The notes under the pieces are model-generated. The model did not search any database. It was not told where the DNA came from and worked only from the letters and a program-made list of their open reading frames with translations. 64,000 nucleotides of DNA from Trichoplax adhaerens (Eukaryota > Placozoa > Uniplacotomia > Trichoplacea > Trichoplacidae): the NCBI RefSeq assembly GCF_000150275.1, contig NW_002060976.1, positions 372,946-436,945 of the forward strand, read 5' to 3'. Position 1 is the stretch's first letter. Each line of letters starts with the position of its first letter. Below are positions 38,365 to 50,789 of the stretch, piece by piece. Position numbers and translations under genes: made by a program.

Positions 38365-38626
38365 TAATCTACTGTATATTGTGTATAATTAATCCATTGC
38401 ACCGTAAACACTAAGACAGAATTAGTGTAAGCACGACGAAATGCATGTGTTTTATCTTTTGAAAATTCATTTTTCTAGGTGTTTACTTTTCTACCTGCGT
38501 TTGTGATTACTGCACCAGTTGTAGTTAGGTAAAGCATGTCCTTTCACCGTCATGGAATCATAGTCCAGTACTGTGCTGTACTTTACTTTAGTAGGACTAC
38601 GGTTTTCTTCAAGCCTTCATAACGGT

Positions 38627-39295
38627 ACTCTGCCATGACTATGCATTTGGTCCACTCATGTAATCTGTTTTCTTCGATATGGTTGCATAGTCAAAACTAC
38701 AAGTAAAACGGGATCCATTCGATGAGACGGATCTACTCTAGCTTTATTAATTAATTTATTATTGTTGCGAGAGATTCAAGACCCCAGCAGTACAGTATGT
38801 ACTTTGACTGCCACAATGCTCTGCCATGACCATGCATTTGGTCCACTCATGTAATCTGTTTTCTTGCATGTGATTAAATAGTCAAAACTACAAGTAAAAC
38901 GAGATCGCCTCCATTGGACGGATCTACTCTAGCTTTATTAAGTAATTAATTAATTTATTATTGTTGCGAGAGATTCAAGACCCCAGCAGTATGTACTTTG
39001 ACTGTCATAGTGCTCCGCCATGACCATGCATTTGATCCACTCATGTAATCTGTTTTCTTGCATGTGATTAAATAGTCAAAACTATAAGGAAAACGAGATC
39101 GCCTCCATTGGAAGGATCTACTCTTGCTTTATTGATTTATTGTGTGAGCATGGTTGCGAGAGTTTCGAGATCCCAGCAGTACGTACTTTGACTGCCCTAG
39201 TACTCTGCCTTGACTATGCATTGGGCCCACTCATGGAATCTGTTTCTTGGATATGCTTGTATAGTCAAAAGGGCAAGTACAACGCTGCAAAAGAC
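38627..39295. repeat. Tandem repeat, about 3.5 copies of a 190-195 bp unit
   Basis: Copies begin at CTC(T/C)GCC(A/T)TGAC (about 38629, 38819, 39013, 39203) and contain CCACTCATGTAATCTGTTTTC, ATAGTCAAAACTA and GTTGCGAGAG(A/T)TTC-AGA-CCCAGCAG. The last copy is cut short. Non-coding. Confidence 0.93.
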
Positions 39296-39449
39296 CAATG
39301 GTGATGAACCTTTCGACCAACAACGACGGCCTGTTGTGTTTTAAAAGCATGCATTTGCAATCAATCTAGTACAACTTGATGCAAAAATTGCAATATCGAA
39401 GGTGTGTCTGGGCAGGAAACTGGTCGACGATACACCAATTGGAATAGAC

Positions 39450-40145
39450 ATAGGAATGACGTAGTACAGTACAGTACGCCCCCAAGCTCAAGTAAAGAGT
39501 AAATACTGTACGTGATACTCGTCCATTGTCTCAACTGCACCGTGTCAAGTCTGTACAGTACGTAGGTGACGTCGCGAAAAGTGACTCGTCCATTCTCTCA
39601 ACTGTACCGCGTTAAGTACAGTACATTGTACAGTACAGTACAGTACTGTACATGTGTACTGTAGGACAGTGTACTGTACAGTACTGTAGGTGACGTCGCG
39701 AAAAGTGACTCGTCCATTCTCTCAACTGTACCGCGTCGAGTACAGTACGTACACTGTACAGTACATGTGTAGGCGACGTCCCGAAAAGTGACTCGTCCAT
39801 TCTCTCAACTGCTCCGTGTCAAGTATGTGCAGTAGGCCTGATCATTTTGCATAAATTACTTTGTACACTTCGTTGAATTTGAAGCTGTCCTACTAATACA
39901 TTCGATCAGGGCTAACGTATGTACACTTAATTGTACAGTACAGTACATGTGTACACTGTACACACGTCCCGAAAAGTGACCGGTCCAATTCTCTCAACTG
40001 TACCGTGTCAAGTACAATACAGGACATGTGTAGCTGACGTCCCGATAAGTGACTCGTCCATACTACTGTACTGTACAGTACAGTATAGTCTCTCAACTGT
40101 ACCGTGTCAAGTACTGTACTTGTGGAGGTGACGTCCCCCAAAGTG
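39450..40145. repeat. GTAC/CRE-like tandem array upstream of SAMD8
   Basis: About six or seven irregular copies (roughly 60-110 bp) of GTGACTCGTCCATTCTCTCAACTGTACCG(T/C)GT-AAGTAC, spaced by palindromic GTACAGTAC/ACTGTAC runs. Most copies carry TGACGTC(G/C), a near-perfect cAMP-response-element core. The block is more GC-rich than its surroundings and lies 0.6-1.2 kb upstream of the SAMD8 ATG. Confidence 0.88.
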
Positions 40146-40707
40146 ACTCTCCCTACCAAGTTCAGCGACGAGACAAATCAACAATCGCGCCTAGTGGAAC
40201 TCACCAATGGCATTCTTGCCCATAGTAACTCGCCTTGGCCACTCTGGTGATTCAGCGCTAGGATAACCGTTATGATTCTTCTTTATTGATGAGGATGATG
40301 GTGGGCATGTCATTCATCTTGCGTGACGTCATTTGGACTAGCACGTACATGCGTCGCTGGTGACAGTACACAGTATCAGCGACAAGAGCAAGCGACGTGC
40401 AAAGGTGTCAAGGTTATTGGACGTCATTTGCATGACAGGCGTCACGTCATCCAGCGATTGACTGACTCTGTTGACGTCGTAGGGGAATGAGTTGTTGTTG
40501 TTGTTGGCGAGAGTTGGATCGATTCTTCCTCTACTTTCTCTCCTCTCCATCCTCCATGTAGTCATCGTTGTTAGTAAGTATTTGCTTTTCAAGCTTGGCT
40601 TGGGTTATCGAGTGCTTGTTGTACAAGGCTAAATTAAAGAGGCAACATCCTACGAGGACTTGGTGGACTACTGCATCAAGAGGAAAAAGTGCTTTACAAC
40701 GGTTACA
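40146..40707 (+). promoter_or_regulatory. GC-richer SAMD8 5' region
   Basis: The stretch just before the SAMD8 start is clearly less AT-rich than the window average and contains several GACGTC/TGACGTCA-type sites (for example around 40324, 40431 and 40445). A possible donor (GTTAGTAAGTA) near 40570 hints at a 5' UTR intron. No TATA box is evident. Promoter role is inferred from position only. Confidence 0.4.
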
Positions 40708-43700
40708 ATGACTGCACAGGAGAAAATGGCCAGCCATGACAATGTCCTCAGTTGGACACCACATGAAGTAGCAGATTGGTTACAAGATCGTGGACACTGC
40801 GAGTATATTGATACATTTAAGAAGAATAAAATGGATGGCCGTGCTTTACTTGCCTTAAAGGAGAAAGATTTACGATTGCTAGATGGTTTAGCCACATGTT
40901 TAGGCGATTTAAAAAGGATCTGGTTGGATATCCAAGAGTTGAAAGGACACGTTCAACCTACCAATGGCCACCCATTCATTTCCAATCGGTTTGCTGCCAA
41001 TGGCCATTGCAAATCCACTCCGACACAAGGAACGATTACAGTCAATGCTTTCCATCATGATTGCCAAGATGGTGCTTCCATGTCATGCTCTCAGTGTGGT
41101 ACAACACTGTGGAATGACAGTGATGGCTATCGATCAGCACAAGCAAGTCCTTTCCATATTATTTCCGATCGTTGGAAAGCGTTGATTGCCGTAGCTTATG
41201 CTTTAGGATCCTTTCTCATCTCCGCCATTGTCATGACAATTGTTCATGAACGTGTACCCGACAAGAAACTTTACCCTCCTTTGCCGGATATTGTCTTGGA
41301 TAATATCCCAGTCATCCCTTACTCTTTTGAATTGTGCGAGATCACCGGTAAGGCATTGATTGATTGAACATTGTTCCAACTTGATCCTTTCTCTCGTCTT
41401 GCTCATCTCATCAAACATTAATTAAAACACCTATTCTGCTGTATAAAATATCTTGTTTTATCCATCATACACGCCGCTCGAGACTCGACGATGAAAACCT
41501 TCTAAAAAATAATAATTACTTAAACTATTGAATCGCTGTCATCAGCATGCTTGAAAAAGTAACAAGTAAAATAGGATTGTTATTACAGCCCAATCAAGTT
41601 ATGGGAGAATCATTGGACGATCATTCACTATTCACCATCAACAACAACGACTGTAGCTTAGCAGTTTCCCCCCCCCCCCACGGCTTTCAGCTCCATCTTG
41701 ATTGCAGACTGTTTACTGTGCTATCCAATATGGAACGTTCATGATCTGTAATAGATACCCGTAGAAATGAAAAAATTAACCCTTACATACACGACATATT
41801 TCCCAAAGTAATGACTCTTTCCGAAATGCTTACCCGTGCCCCCTCCTCCCTGACCCAAATAACAACAACAAAGAAAATGCCAGTAAATACTCCAATTACT
41901 TCGTCTATCCAGTACATTCATGATGTTTTGTTCATTTCTGCCATTTCAAGTTTGTATAAGATGTCAGCCAAACTTGTTCCTACTTTTGATCGCTCTACCG
42001 ACCAATTATAACGTCTGTAGGGTAGATTGGTTACTGTAGTTTTTTTTATTTGTACAACCAGCGAACTCCATCACTCAGATACATCAAGCATTCATGAACA
42101 GTAGTATCATTTATTCTAACCACATTATTCCGTTGGTTAATATTGTTTGCACTGATCGTGACATGAATGATTGAATTCAAAATTGCTTGATTTTATACAA
42201 CACGATGGATTGATGAGATCGTTCATGAAGTTGAAATAGAGTGATAGAGCAGTCTACACTCAATCACTTAAACTTTACCAGTAATAGATTGGATCCATTT
42301 TACATCAACATTAATTGCCAGCATCACCTTAGGGTAGCACTATTGTGGACGCGCATTTCTTCCTTTATTGAGCAACTCTTTGTTCCTCAAGGTTAACATT
42401 TGAAACGTTGCTCTTTCGTTAATTCATTTTACTACAACGACCATGCTCCCTCCATTCTCACAAATAAATCGATTATCGATACTGTCAGTAAACGGTATAC
42501 TGTAGAAACTATCGGTAGAAGATGTTGATTCAATTGTTCATGAATGGCCTTTTATTAACGACAATCGTTGATTCTTGTTCACGCTCAAATAATAAACATC
42601 TCCAGTGTGGATCTTTTTCTTTTTTAATCATGCTGACATGCACTGCCATGGTATACGGCTTGATTCGCTAAAATGCAACAGCCCAAATCCAATCAGACAG
42701 TTTCATGCATCGTATGTTATCTAGATCTTCGTGTCATGACAAGATTTAGATTCAAAGTATTCGTATATTGTAGTGTCAAAAATTGGTAACTTGCTTATAA
42801 TTCTACCTTAGTTTAATCTGATTATTCATCACTTTATAAACTCAATGGATAATGTTTCAGCAGTAGCCTGATAGGTGCTTTCTATGTTCTTACTGTTGTC
42901 AATCGATAGCAATTTTGGCTATGCATGAGTTATTACCTATTGAAGGTTCCATAGATGATTTGCACGTACCTATAGTATGTTACAGTAGACGATTTCCGCT
43001 CCATCGCCATTCTTTCTTTATATTTCACAAGTTCTAGCTTTACTTCACTTCATTGTCACTTACCTTATCCCAAGATTTAAATCCTATACTATATTCGTAT
43101 TTTGTCAATTTTATTTTATTGATGCTACTGTTACTAATCCACAGTACTACTCAAACATCCATCCTATTCACGACCATCATCAAGATGGAAAGATGGATCT
43201 CTGATCATAAACGCTATACAGTACCCTCACTCGTATACGCGAAGAATTACAGAATTGATTGCTGTCTATAATATAATACCGACTGGTTCTGTATCAAGTG
43301 CACAGTTTAGGATTAAACAGCTTTCCTGCTAATGACATGATCTTCTTTCTTTCCATTTTCTAGCTTTAAGCCTCTTCATCTTACTGGGAATCATTATCGT
43401 ATTTCATAAACATCGCTTTGTTATTATACGAAGACTATGCGCCATTGCTGGCACTGTCTTTTTACTCCGTTGTGCCACTATGTTTGTTACCTCTTTATCC
43501 ATACCTGGTCGCCATTTAGAATGCGATTCGAAGACAAATGGTGATTTCGCTTCCATTATGAATCGTGCTATACAAATATGGTCCGGTTTTGGCATGACTA
43601 TTGCCGGAGTTCGAACTTGTGGCGATTACCTATTTAGTGGGCATACTGTCGCCGTTACTTTAAGTAACTTCTTTATCACAGAATATACACCTGATAGCTG

Positions 43701-44010
43701 GCATTTACTCCATTTTCTTACGTGGACTCTCAATCTATCTGGCATTTTCTTTATTTTAGCTGCACACGAACATTACTCTATAGACGTTTTAATTGGATAT
43801 TATATTACTACACGTCTCTTTATCTATTATCATGCTTTAGCTAATTCACGTATTGCTCGCCAACGTCAACGAGGTAGAACATTTAGTTACTTACCCATGT
43901 TTGTAGTTTTTGAATACAATGTTGAGCCTGTCGCAAACGAATTTGAATGGCCAATTTCTTGGCCATCAAAGTGGAGGTTTGGCCTGAAATCCGATAATGA
44001 AAGCAAGTAA
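40708..44010 (+). CDS. SAMD8: Sphingomyelin synthase-related protein (SMSr/SAMD8), two exons
   Basis: Exon 1 40708-41347, exon 2 43364-44010; GT-AG junction in phase 1, total 428 aa (human SAMD8 is of similar size). An N-terminal SAM domain (about residues 14-80) is followed by a linker, TM1 (about 153-175), ERVPD and PPLPDI-LDN-P-IP, then the sphingomyelin-synthase core: [24 protein letters not shown] (H307) and AHEHYSIDV (H350, D354), the His-His-Asp catalytic triad. By family knowledge it makes ceramide phosphoethanolamine from ceramide in the ER membrane and senses ceramide; the SAM domain mediates oligomerisation. The alternative start ATG at 40726 has a slightly better context. Convergent with ALG1. 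All catalytic residues are present. Confidence 0.96.
41668..41679. repeat. C12 homopolymer in SAMD8 intron
   Basis: Twelve consecutive C, unusual in this AT-rich sequence. Likely length-variable. Confidence 0.9.
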
Positions 44011-44982
44011 AATAAAACCCTGGAGTTTGCTAGCGTTATGCCTATTAAATTCCTATCTAAATGATGAAGAAATGAGCTTTATTATGACAACATGAACCAC
44101 TTATTCTCGGTCAATGATAATTAGTAATTGGAAGTAGAACTTTTGAGCGTAAGAAAATGAACTTGAATTATTCCTTATAGACATCAAAAAGACGTTTTAT
44201 TACAAGTATTTACATATGTTAAGCCCAAATTTGCTGTTTTGATAACATACATTTTTGTACAAGAAGATAGTAACAAGATATTTTTCGAAAATAACTCTGA
44301 AATAGGATAATTTCCACTTATTAAATAATTTAGATTACAAATCTAGTATCACTGTGCTATTGCTATCTTGTAAGCTTGATCCGAAGATATATTGACAAAA
44401 AGCCTTTATTACTTCCATGATAAATTATAATTTATGCACATCAGATTTAGTACGTATCGTAATCACTTTGTACTTAAAATTGGAATCGAATTATATTCAG
44501 CTATTAAATCATGAAGTTTATACGATGATGCTAAATTTGGGCTTTTAAATTCCGTCATTTCAACTAAGTTAACAATTATGCAATGAAAATGTTGCCCACA
44601 GATAATTTCATGAAGTAGAAATGTTTGGCATTATTGGTAGCAATTATCTCTCAGCTTGTACCGTTCTGGTATTTGCTTGACTAAAAATAAGCTAACGCAT
44701 AGTTTTCGGTTTAATATTGAAATCATATGCAATCACAGTTTATGACTGTTGCAATAGTGAAAGATCTGCAATCTGTAAGTACCATAGATATATCGGATGT
44801 ACAAATGCAGAAGCGAGGTGTCATAAATACCTATTTTCACTTCGATTATCAAGAAACATTAAGCAAAGATAAACTTATAGCGTTAACCTTTAAGAAATTG
44901 GCGTGTTAGACGTAATATGGAAAGAGGAGTAATCATTCAAATTTGCATGAAATATGATGGTACAGCGGGTGACGTAATCGGT
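44011..44982. other. Convergent 3' region between SAMD8 and ALG1
   Basis: No gene supported. A 60-codon plus-strand frame at 44727-44909 has no recognisable features. Should contain both genes' polyA signals; AATAAA-like and ATTAAA-like words are common here and none can be singled out. Confidence 0.45.
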
Positions 44983-47900
44983 TTAGCTACAGAAAACTGG
45001 ATAGGCAGTTTGCCTCCAGCATTCTTCCCATCTCTTACGCTGAAAAGTTTTTAAATTTTTTCTGAATAGGTCTATTTTACGCTGCTGATCAGGAAATCCC
45101 TTTAACAATTCCTATAGTAATGTGTTGAAATTGCATTAAATTGATGACACGGTGAATACAAATTAAATCATTGAAACAGACCTGCATCTGCAGGCATAAT
45201 TCTTGCTCGTTTTGAAATATCATTCCATTTTCTTCATGTTTGACGAGTTCATGCAAGCTGCAATTGTTGGTAAATATATTCTATAAGCATATAAATCAAC
45301 TTATCCGTTCCCCTTAAAAAATTAGCATTGCCAATGAACTCGAGGTAGCTAAAAAAAAAGCACCCTCAGGCAATTACAACTCATCCGGGTATAACTAACC
45401 AATCAAAACTGATAGCACAAACTGGCAATCCGCAGCCAAACATATCGACAACCTACAGTAGACAAGAAGAAGGAATTAAGTTAACGTTGACAGACTACCA
45501 GTTGGAAATACGATAACTCTAGCATAAGAAAGTCACAGAAATGATCACCTTCATAGGCAGATCCAAACCGGAAGAAGATTTATGCAGACATACACCTAAA
45601 TCGGCAGCACCTGTGTGTAGATAGCAACAATACTATCTAAGCATAACAGACCACGACAGTACACGAGTAACTGAAATGATTGTGATTATTATTGAGTATT
45701 CTCCAATTTGCATGTCTACTGTATGCCACATAAAATAGTATCTATTGCCATAACCATCCGAACTAACAGCGTAAATATGGAGTCTCATAATCAGCCAAAT
45801 TAATTATATCAGCAAGGGTAAATCAAACCTAAGATCTTAGGATAGTCTTCTGCTTTCAACCAAGGGGTACATATGGATATGCATTTAAAAGATTTCTTTT
45901 GAATCAATTCTTGGTAATATTCTTTCAGTGGGCCTTTACCTATTCATTAAATTGTAGCTATTAGAACCAAAGCGAAATTGATTAAGTCAAAATTAATAAC
46001 TGTTGTTTATGTACAGTAGTTTAGACCTGTTATTACGCAAATTAAGCGCGGGTACTTTTTGCTATTACGCAAATTGTTAACCAAATTTTCGTATCCTAAT
46101 TCGCAAACGAAATAAAGTTTATTTTATCATGCGCCAATAACGTAGACTTTCCAAGTATAGGTTACTAGCAGAAAATTTTTGATGTACTAAGGTAGAAATG
46201 ATACGATACAAGCACTACTACTTGTAAATAGTCTACCAAGTACCTTCTAGTGCATTCAATAGTATAGAAAAGTCTTCATCCTCTGAAATAGTTGAATATT
46301 TTATGAATTCGATATTGTCATATGTGCAAAATGATCCTAGTGATTACTTGGCTATTGATTTCTTACCCGTCCAGCTAGTACTACTGATAAGAAGAGCTGG
46401 TCTATCTGCCTTATATTTGATCGTTTCTCCATCTTTGTAAGTAAATGCTGTATCTTGTGAATTGCTACGTCATCAAGAAATTTAAAGGCGGTTACTTAGC
46501 GTCAACATGGGTTTTTCAAATAAAAAAATTAGAATAATGTTGTTTCATCCATTGAGAAAATATCCTAAATCCAACCTAGAATCGCCTCGAAATATTTCAT
46601 ATTCGTTGGCCAAGACTGAAATTATCTAGTCAATTCATAATTATTATAATGTAGAGTAGTTTTAGTCCCATCATCAGTCAATGTCCTTGTAATATTTTAC
46701 ATCATTTCTATCATAGCAACATTTACTGTTTGGCATACCTTATGCTTACTTTCTAAATCCAATGATTTGAACATAGCCGGAGGTCGATCGTACAGTGTAA
46801 ATGCTCTACTCAATTTAGTACAAAATGAATATTTTTAATCATACTTGGTTACAAATATGGAAAAACATTTAACTTCATTATAATAATCTTCGATGATCCA
46901 AACAGGACTCATACATGTATTGCAATATGCAGCAATTAGATCAACAGATTTAACGGCTATACGAATGCCTTACTTGATCGACCAATTTTTTTGCAAGTCA
47001 TCGCGCATAGCATTGGTAACGCAAAAATTGGCATCTGATAATCTCCCAAAGAACCTTTCATACCTATCATTGATGTTATGTTTGGATAAGAGCATTGAAG
47101 TAGATTTGAATCTGATCAAATATTGCACCGACGCGTTTATATTAGGTTTAACTATTACTTACCACTTTGATAGTCGTACAAGTATATGTTGTTTCCCTAA
47201 CGTCAAGCCTAGAATTGTGTATCCGTAGTTATGCCAATCAATAACCAACTTACTACCTCTTAGTCTACAAACAAACCAAGCAACAGCTATCGTTGGGAAA
47301 GCAGGTGGGTTCTAATATTGAAATACAAAAGTCATCAAGATATTACTTCTCTTTCAATTATGATTATTGTTCTTGTGTCATCATCCTAGTATTACAGTAC
47401 AAATAGAAAATTAGTATAAAAGGGAAACACTTGGCTTAACCTGAAGTAATAGAAAATCAGGCTTTGATATTCTAAACATAAGGTATATGGACAGTTGTAG
47501 TACAAGGTAAATGGCTTTCATCAAGTAGCGCAAAAGTCCTGGAAGGCCTAAATTAAATAGATGGATCATGTTACTATAGCATTATTTGATGTACTGATGA
47601 AGGATTGATAGCTATATTTAGCGGATTTATGGAGGATAAGTGCATGGCTTGTTTATTGTCTGATCTCTTGATCCGATGACGTTATTGACTATTCATGTCC
47701 TATACAAAACTAAAGCCAAATCACTAATAGCAATCAACTTTATGGTTTCCTAACCGTTTAGACTTGTTGGAGGCTGCATGGCATGAATCTTGATGTTGGT
47801 TTGATCGATTAGAGCATCATGAGGTTTAGTTCCTATAACACACATTGTATTTGTATCATATTGAAGGAAAAATTCGGATATACCTTTCAATGTTAAAAGA

Positions 47901-48719
47901 CTAGTAAGCAATAGCCGAGAACATCCCTTTGCTCAACTCTATCGACAGTCTAATGGCAAGTCTGCACCTTTATTTAGTGCTCTACTAGTCTCGTATCGGT
48001 TGCAATGCTCTACAAGAGGCAAACAGTGTCAATGATCGTACGTTCTTCAGCATCGCTGCACTCATTATAGTAACAAGACATGACAAACGATTAGAAAATT
48101 ACATGGAATAGCCGAGAACATCTCTTTGCTCAACTCTATCGACAGTCTAATGGCAAGTCTGCACCTTTATTTAGTGCTCTACTAGTCTCGTATCGGTTGC
48201 AATGCTCTACAAGAGGCAAATAGTGTCAATGATCGTACGTTCTTCAGCATCGCTGCACTCATTATAGTAACAAGACATGACAAACGATTAGAAAATTACA
48301 TGGAATAGCCGAGAACATCTCTTTGCTTAACTCTATTGACAGTCTAATGCCAAGTCTGCACCTTTATTTAGTGCTCTACTAGTCTCCTAGGAGTCCTATC
48401 GGTTTCATTGCTCTACAAGAGGCAAATAGTGTCAATGATCGTACGTTCTTCAGCATCGCTGCACTCATTATAGTAACAAGACATGACAAACGATTTGAAT
48501 ATTGCATATCATTTGTCATATGGATTAGATGCTATCCTGAATTCCTAATGATCGATTTATGACTTGAATCATTCAATCAATCACTGTATTATTGTAACCA
48601 CCTGCATATCCAACCAGGTCGACTTTCAATCCAGCCTTGGCTAACGATATGCTATGATACTGCATACGAGGGCTCCTACCAATATCGCCAAGTACAAGAA
48701 CACAAATGTTCCTATCCAT
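44983..48719 (-). CDS. ALG1: ALG1 beta-1,4-mannosyltransferase (15 exons)
   Basis: Exons on the minus strand: 48719-48602, 47832-47755, 47547-47441, 47311-47163, 47063-46974, 46805-46739, 46615-46576, 46447-46367, 46282-46237, 46061-46027, 45939-45829, 45610-45549, 45452-45400, 45257-45182, 45111-44983. All junctions are GT-AG and phase-consistent, giving about 413 aa. Diagnostic stretches: [154 protein letters not shown]1 (family GT33) adds the first mannose to dolichol-PP-GlcNAc2 on the cytosolic face of the ER. The exon at 46615-46576 and the 46237 donor are the least certain. The usual N-terminal membrane anchor is not in frame. Confidence 0.95.
47911..48500. repeat. Three tandem copies of a 197-bp unit in ALG1 intron 1
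   Basis: Copies start at ATAGCCGAGAACATC (47911, 48108, 48305) and are almost identical over TTTGCT-AACTCTAT, GCACCTTTATTTAGTGCTCT and CAATGATCGTACGTTCTTCAGC. The third has a short CTAGGAGTC insertion. Very similar copies mean recent amplification. Confidence 0.95.
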
Positions 48720-49251
48720 CTCTCTTTCTTCTACAAGCAGATGTATGAATTGCGGGATATTCTATGGCCTCTAGCTTTTAATGCAGAATTGGCAACCAAG
48801 TATAAAAGTAGTTTAGCAACCAGCAGCAGCAACTGTCCAAGCTAAAGGAAATCCTTCGACTACCAGGCTCTACTTTTGTAGTCCATGGTAACCCATACCA
48901 TCCCTAGCATGACTGCTGGAACTCCATACTGTATCTGTTCAGAAGAACACTGTTTGCAACAGTATTCTCGATGATTGAGGGTAGCCATACTGTTAGCTAT
49001 CCTCTATCGGCACTGTATTGGACAGTAAAATTTTCTACTCATGTAGATTGAGAATTTGTTGCCATTCCGTTGGCTAAAACTTGATTCTATCCAGTATTTC
49101 TTCTACTGTAGTGAGCTACAAATACTTTCTGCCAGTCTTGGCTAACCTTGTCTTGATGGAAAGGATAGAATGCGGTGAAATTGGCCTGAAAACCGGACTG
49201 AATGATCAACTACACCAGTTGCAATAGATGCCAATACCATGTCAATACTGC

Positions 49252-49710
49252 AATTTTCCAAGCTATGGCCGTGTTGGTTATCAAGTTGGATCAATCTTTT
49301 AACCATAGAGGTATTTTTCATTTACTGTAATTTTCCAAGCTATGGCCATGTTGGTTATCAAGTTGGATCAATCTTTTAACCATAGAGGTATTTTTCATTT
49401 ACTGTAATTTTCCAAGCTATGGCCATGTTGGTTATCAAGTCGGATCTATGTTGTTGATCCATGTTGGTTGTCAAGTTGGATCAATCTTTTACCCATAGAG
49501 GTATTTTTCATTTACTGTAATTTTCCAAGCTATGGCCATGTTGGTTATCAAGTTGGATCAATCTTTTAACCATAGAGGTATTTTTCATTTACTGTAATTT
49601 TCCAAGCTATGGCCATGTTGGTTATCAAGTTGGATCTATGTTGTTGATCCATGTTGGTTATCAAGTCGGATCTATGTTATTGATCCATGTTGATTATCAA
49701 GTTGGATACT
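49252..49710. repeat. Nested tandem array, 77-bp units with a 36-bp sub-repeat
   Basis: Five copies of a 77-bp unit start at AATTTTCCAAGCTATGGCC (49252, 49329, 49406, 49519, 49596). Between copies 3 and 4 and at the right end, a 36-bp element (CATGTTGGTTATCAAGT(T/C)GGAT plus CTATGTTGTTGATC) is itself repeated. Copies are nearly identical. Confidence 0.95.
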
Positions 49711-50789
49711 ACGTTAGTCAACAGTGCCTTTATTCATCGACTATAACGATTAGATTGCCGAACGATGCTTACTAACTACTCAACAGAAATCCGATTCAAC
49801 TTAATGAAGAGAGAGAGAGATCTTGACTAACCATGATCGGTCCAATGAAACTTCACGCTTTCTTCCTTCCTTCCTTTTTGAAGCCATGTGGTGAAAATCC
49901 ATTGACTTGCTGAATTGTAAGTCAATTACTTTATTGAATGAATACGAATCAGAAGCAAGACTCACTGAGTTGATATCTCGATCAATTTGTCTTACAGATT
50001 CTTGGATTTAATTCGCCCAAAGATTCTTTTGAAAATACTAACTAACATCGTCGTAAATGTTGGCATAACAAGCCTGGAGGAGGAAGATTATGCCGACATG
50101 TTAGTAATGATGCTTTAGGGCTAAACTACCACTCACTAAAGGAACTTCTGAAAGGCAAAGTATCCTTTTTCAATAGGTAAGTGTTTATTTAAATATCACA
50201 GCAGTAGCTAGCAGTGTGGAGAGAGTAGACATTTCTATTAATACGGTACTATCATCATCATTGATACAGTAGAAAATTCCCTCATGAAATGATTGACACA
50301 GGTCCATTCGTTCAAAGTAAGTGAGACAAGCTTGAACTCGATAGTCAATCTACTGTCTTGGCATCATCTTGCAGTGTAATGCAAGATGATTTTCGACATC
50401 ATTCACAGTACAGTACATCTGTCTACAGTTAACTAAGACCTCATTAAGCCATCAATCGATCATAATTCGTCTCCATATTGACCAATAGCAACATGATCAA
50501 TGACAAGCAATGATTGCTTTCATGTATCATGCCGATGCGATTTCACTTTTAAGTTAATTCCGTTGGTAACTTTGTTTCACGGTTCAACTGGAAAATGAAT
50601 TTACCTACCTTCAAGTATGTTATAAGCCAGCTAATGAATGGCCAAGATTTGCACCAAGCATGATTTACAGGCTTAATTGGGTTATATATACAGTATACCC
50701 ATCATAAGGTAAATGCAAGTTAACAAATGGACGTACAATTTCAAATTGATCAACTATGCAATTGACAAGTGTACATATAAAACGTTTGT

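Noticed and set aside
39931-40131. ORFs on both strands in the GTAC/TGACGTC array
   Set aside because: Produced by the tandem repeat; peptides are simple-sequence artefacts.
46893-47228. 111-codon plus-strand ORF
   Set aside because: It is the antisense of ALG1 exons at 46974-47311; the minus strand explains the conservation.
50040-50180. Exon-like block with GTAAGT donor and partial resemblance to 61580-61640
   Set aside because: Shared stretch is about 35 bp (AACAAGCCTGGAG and TGTCGTA-like words); no consistent reading frame in both, so only a weak dispersed repeat.
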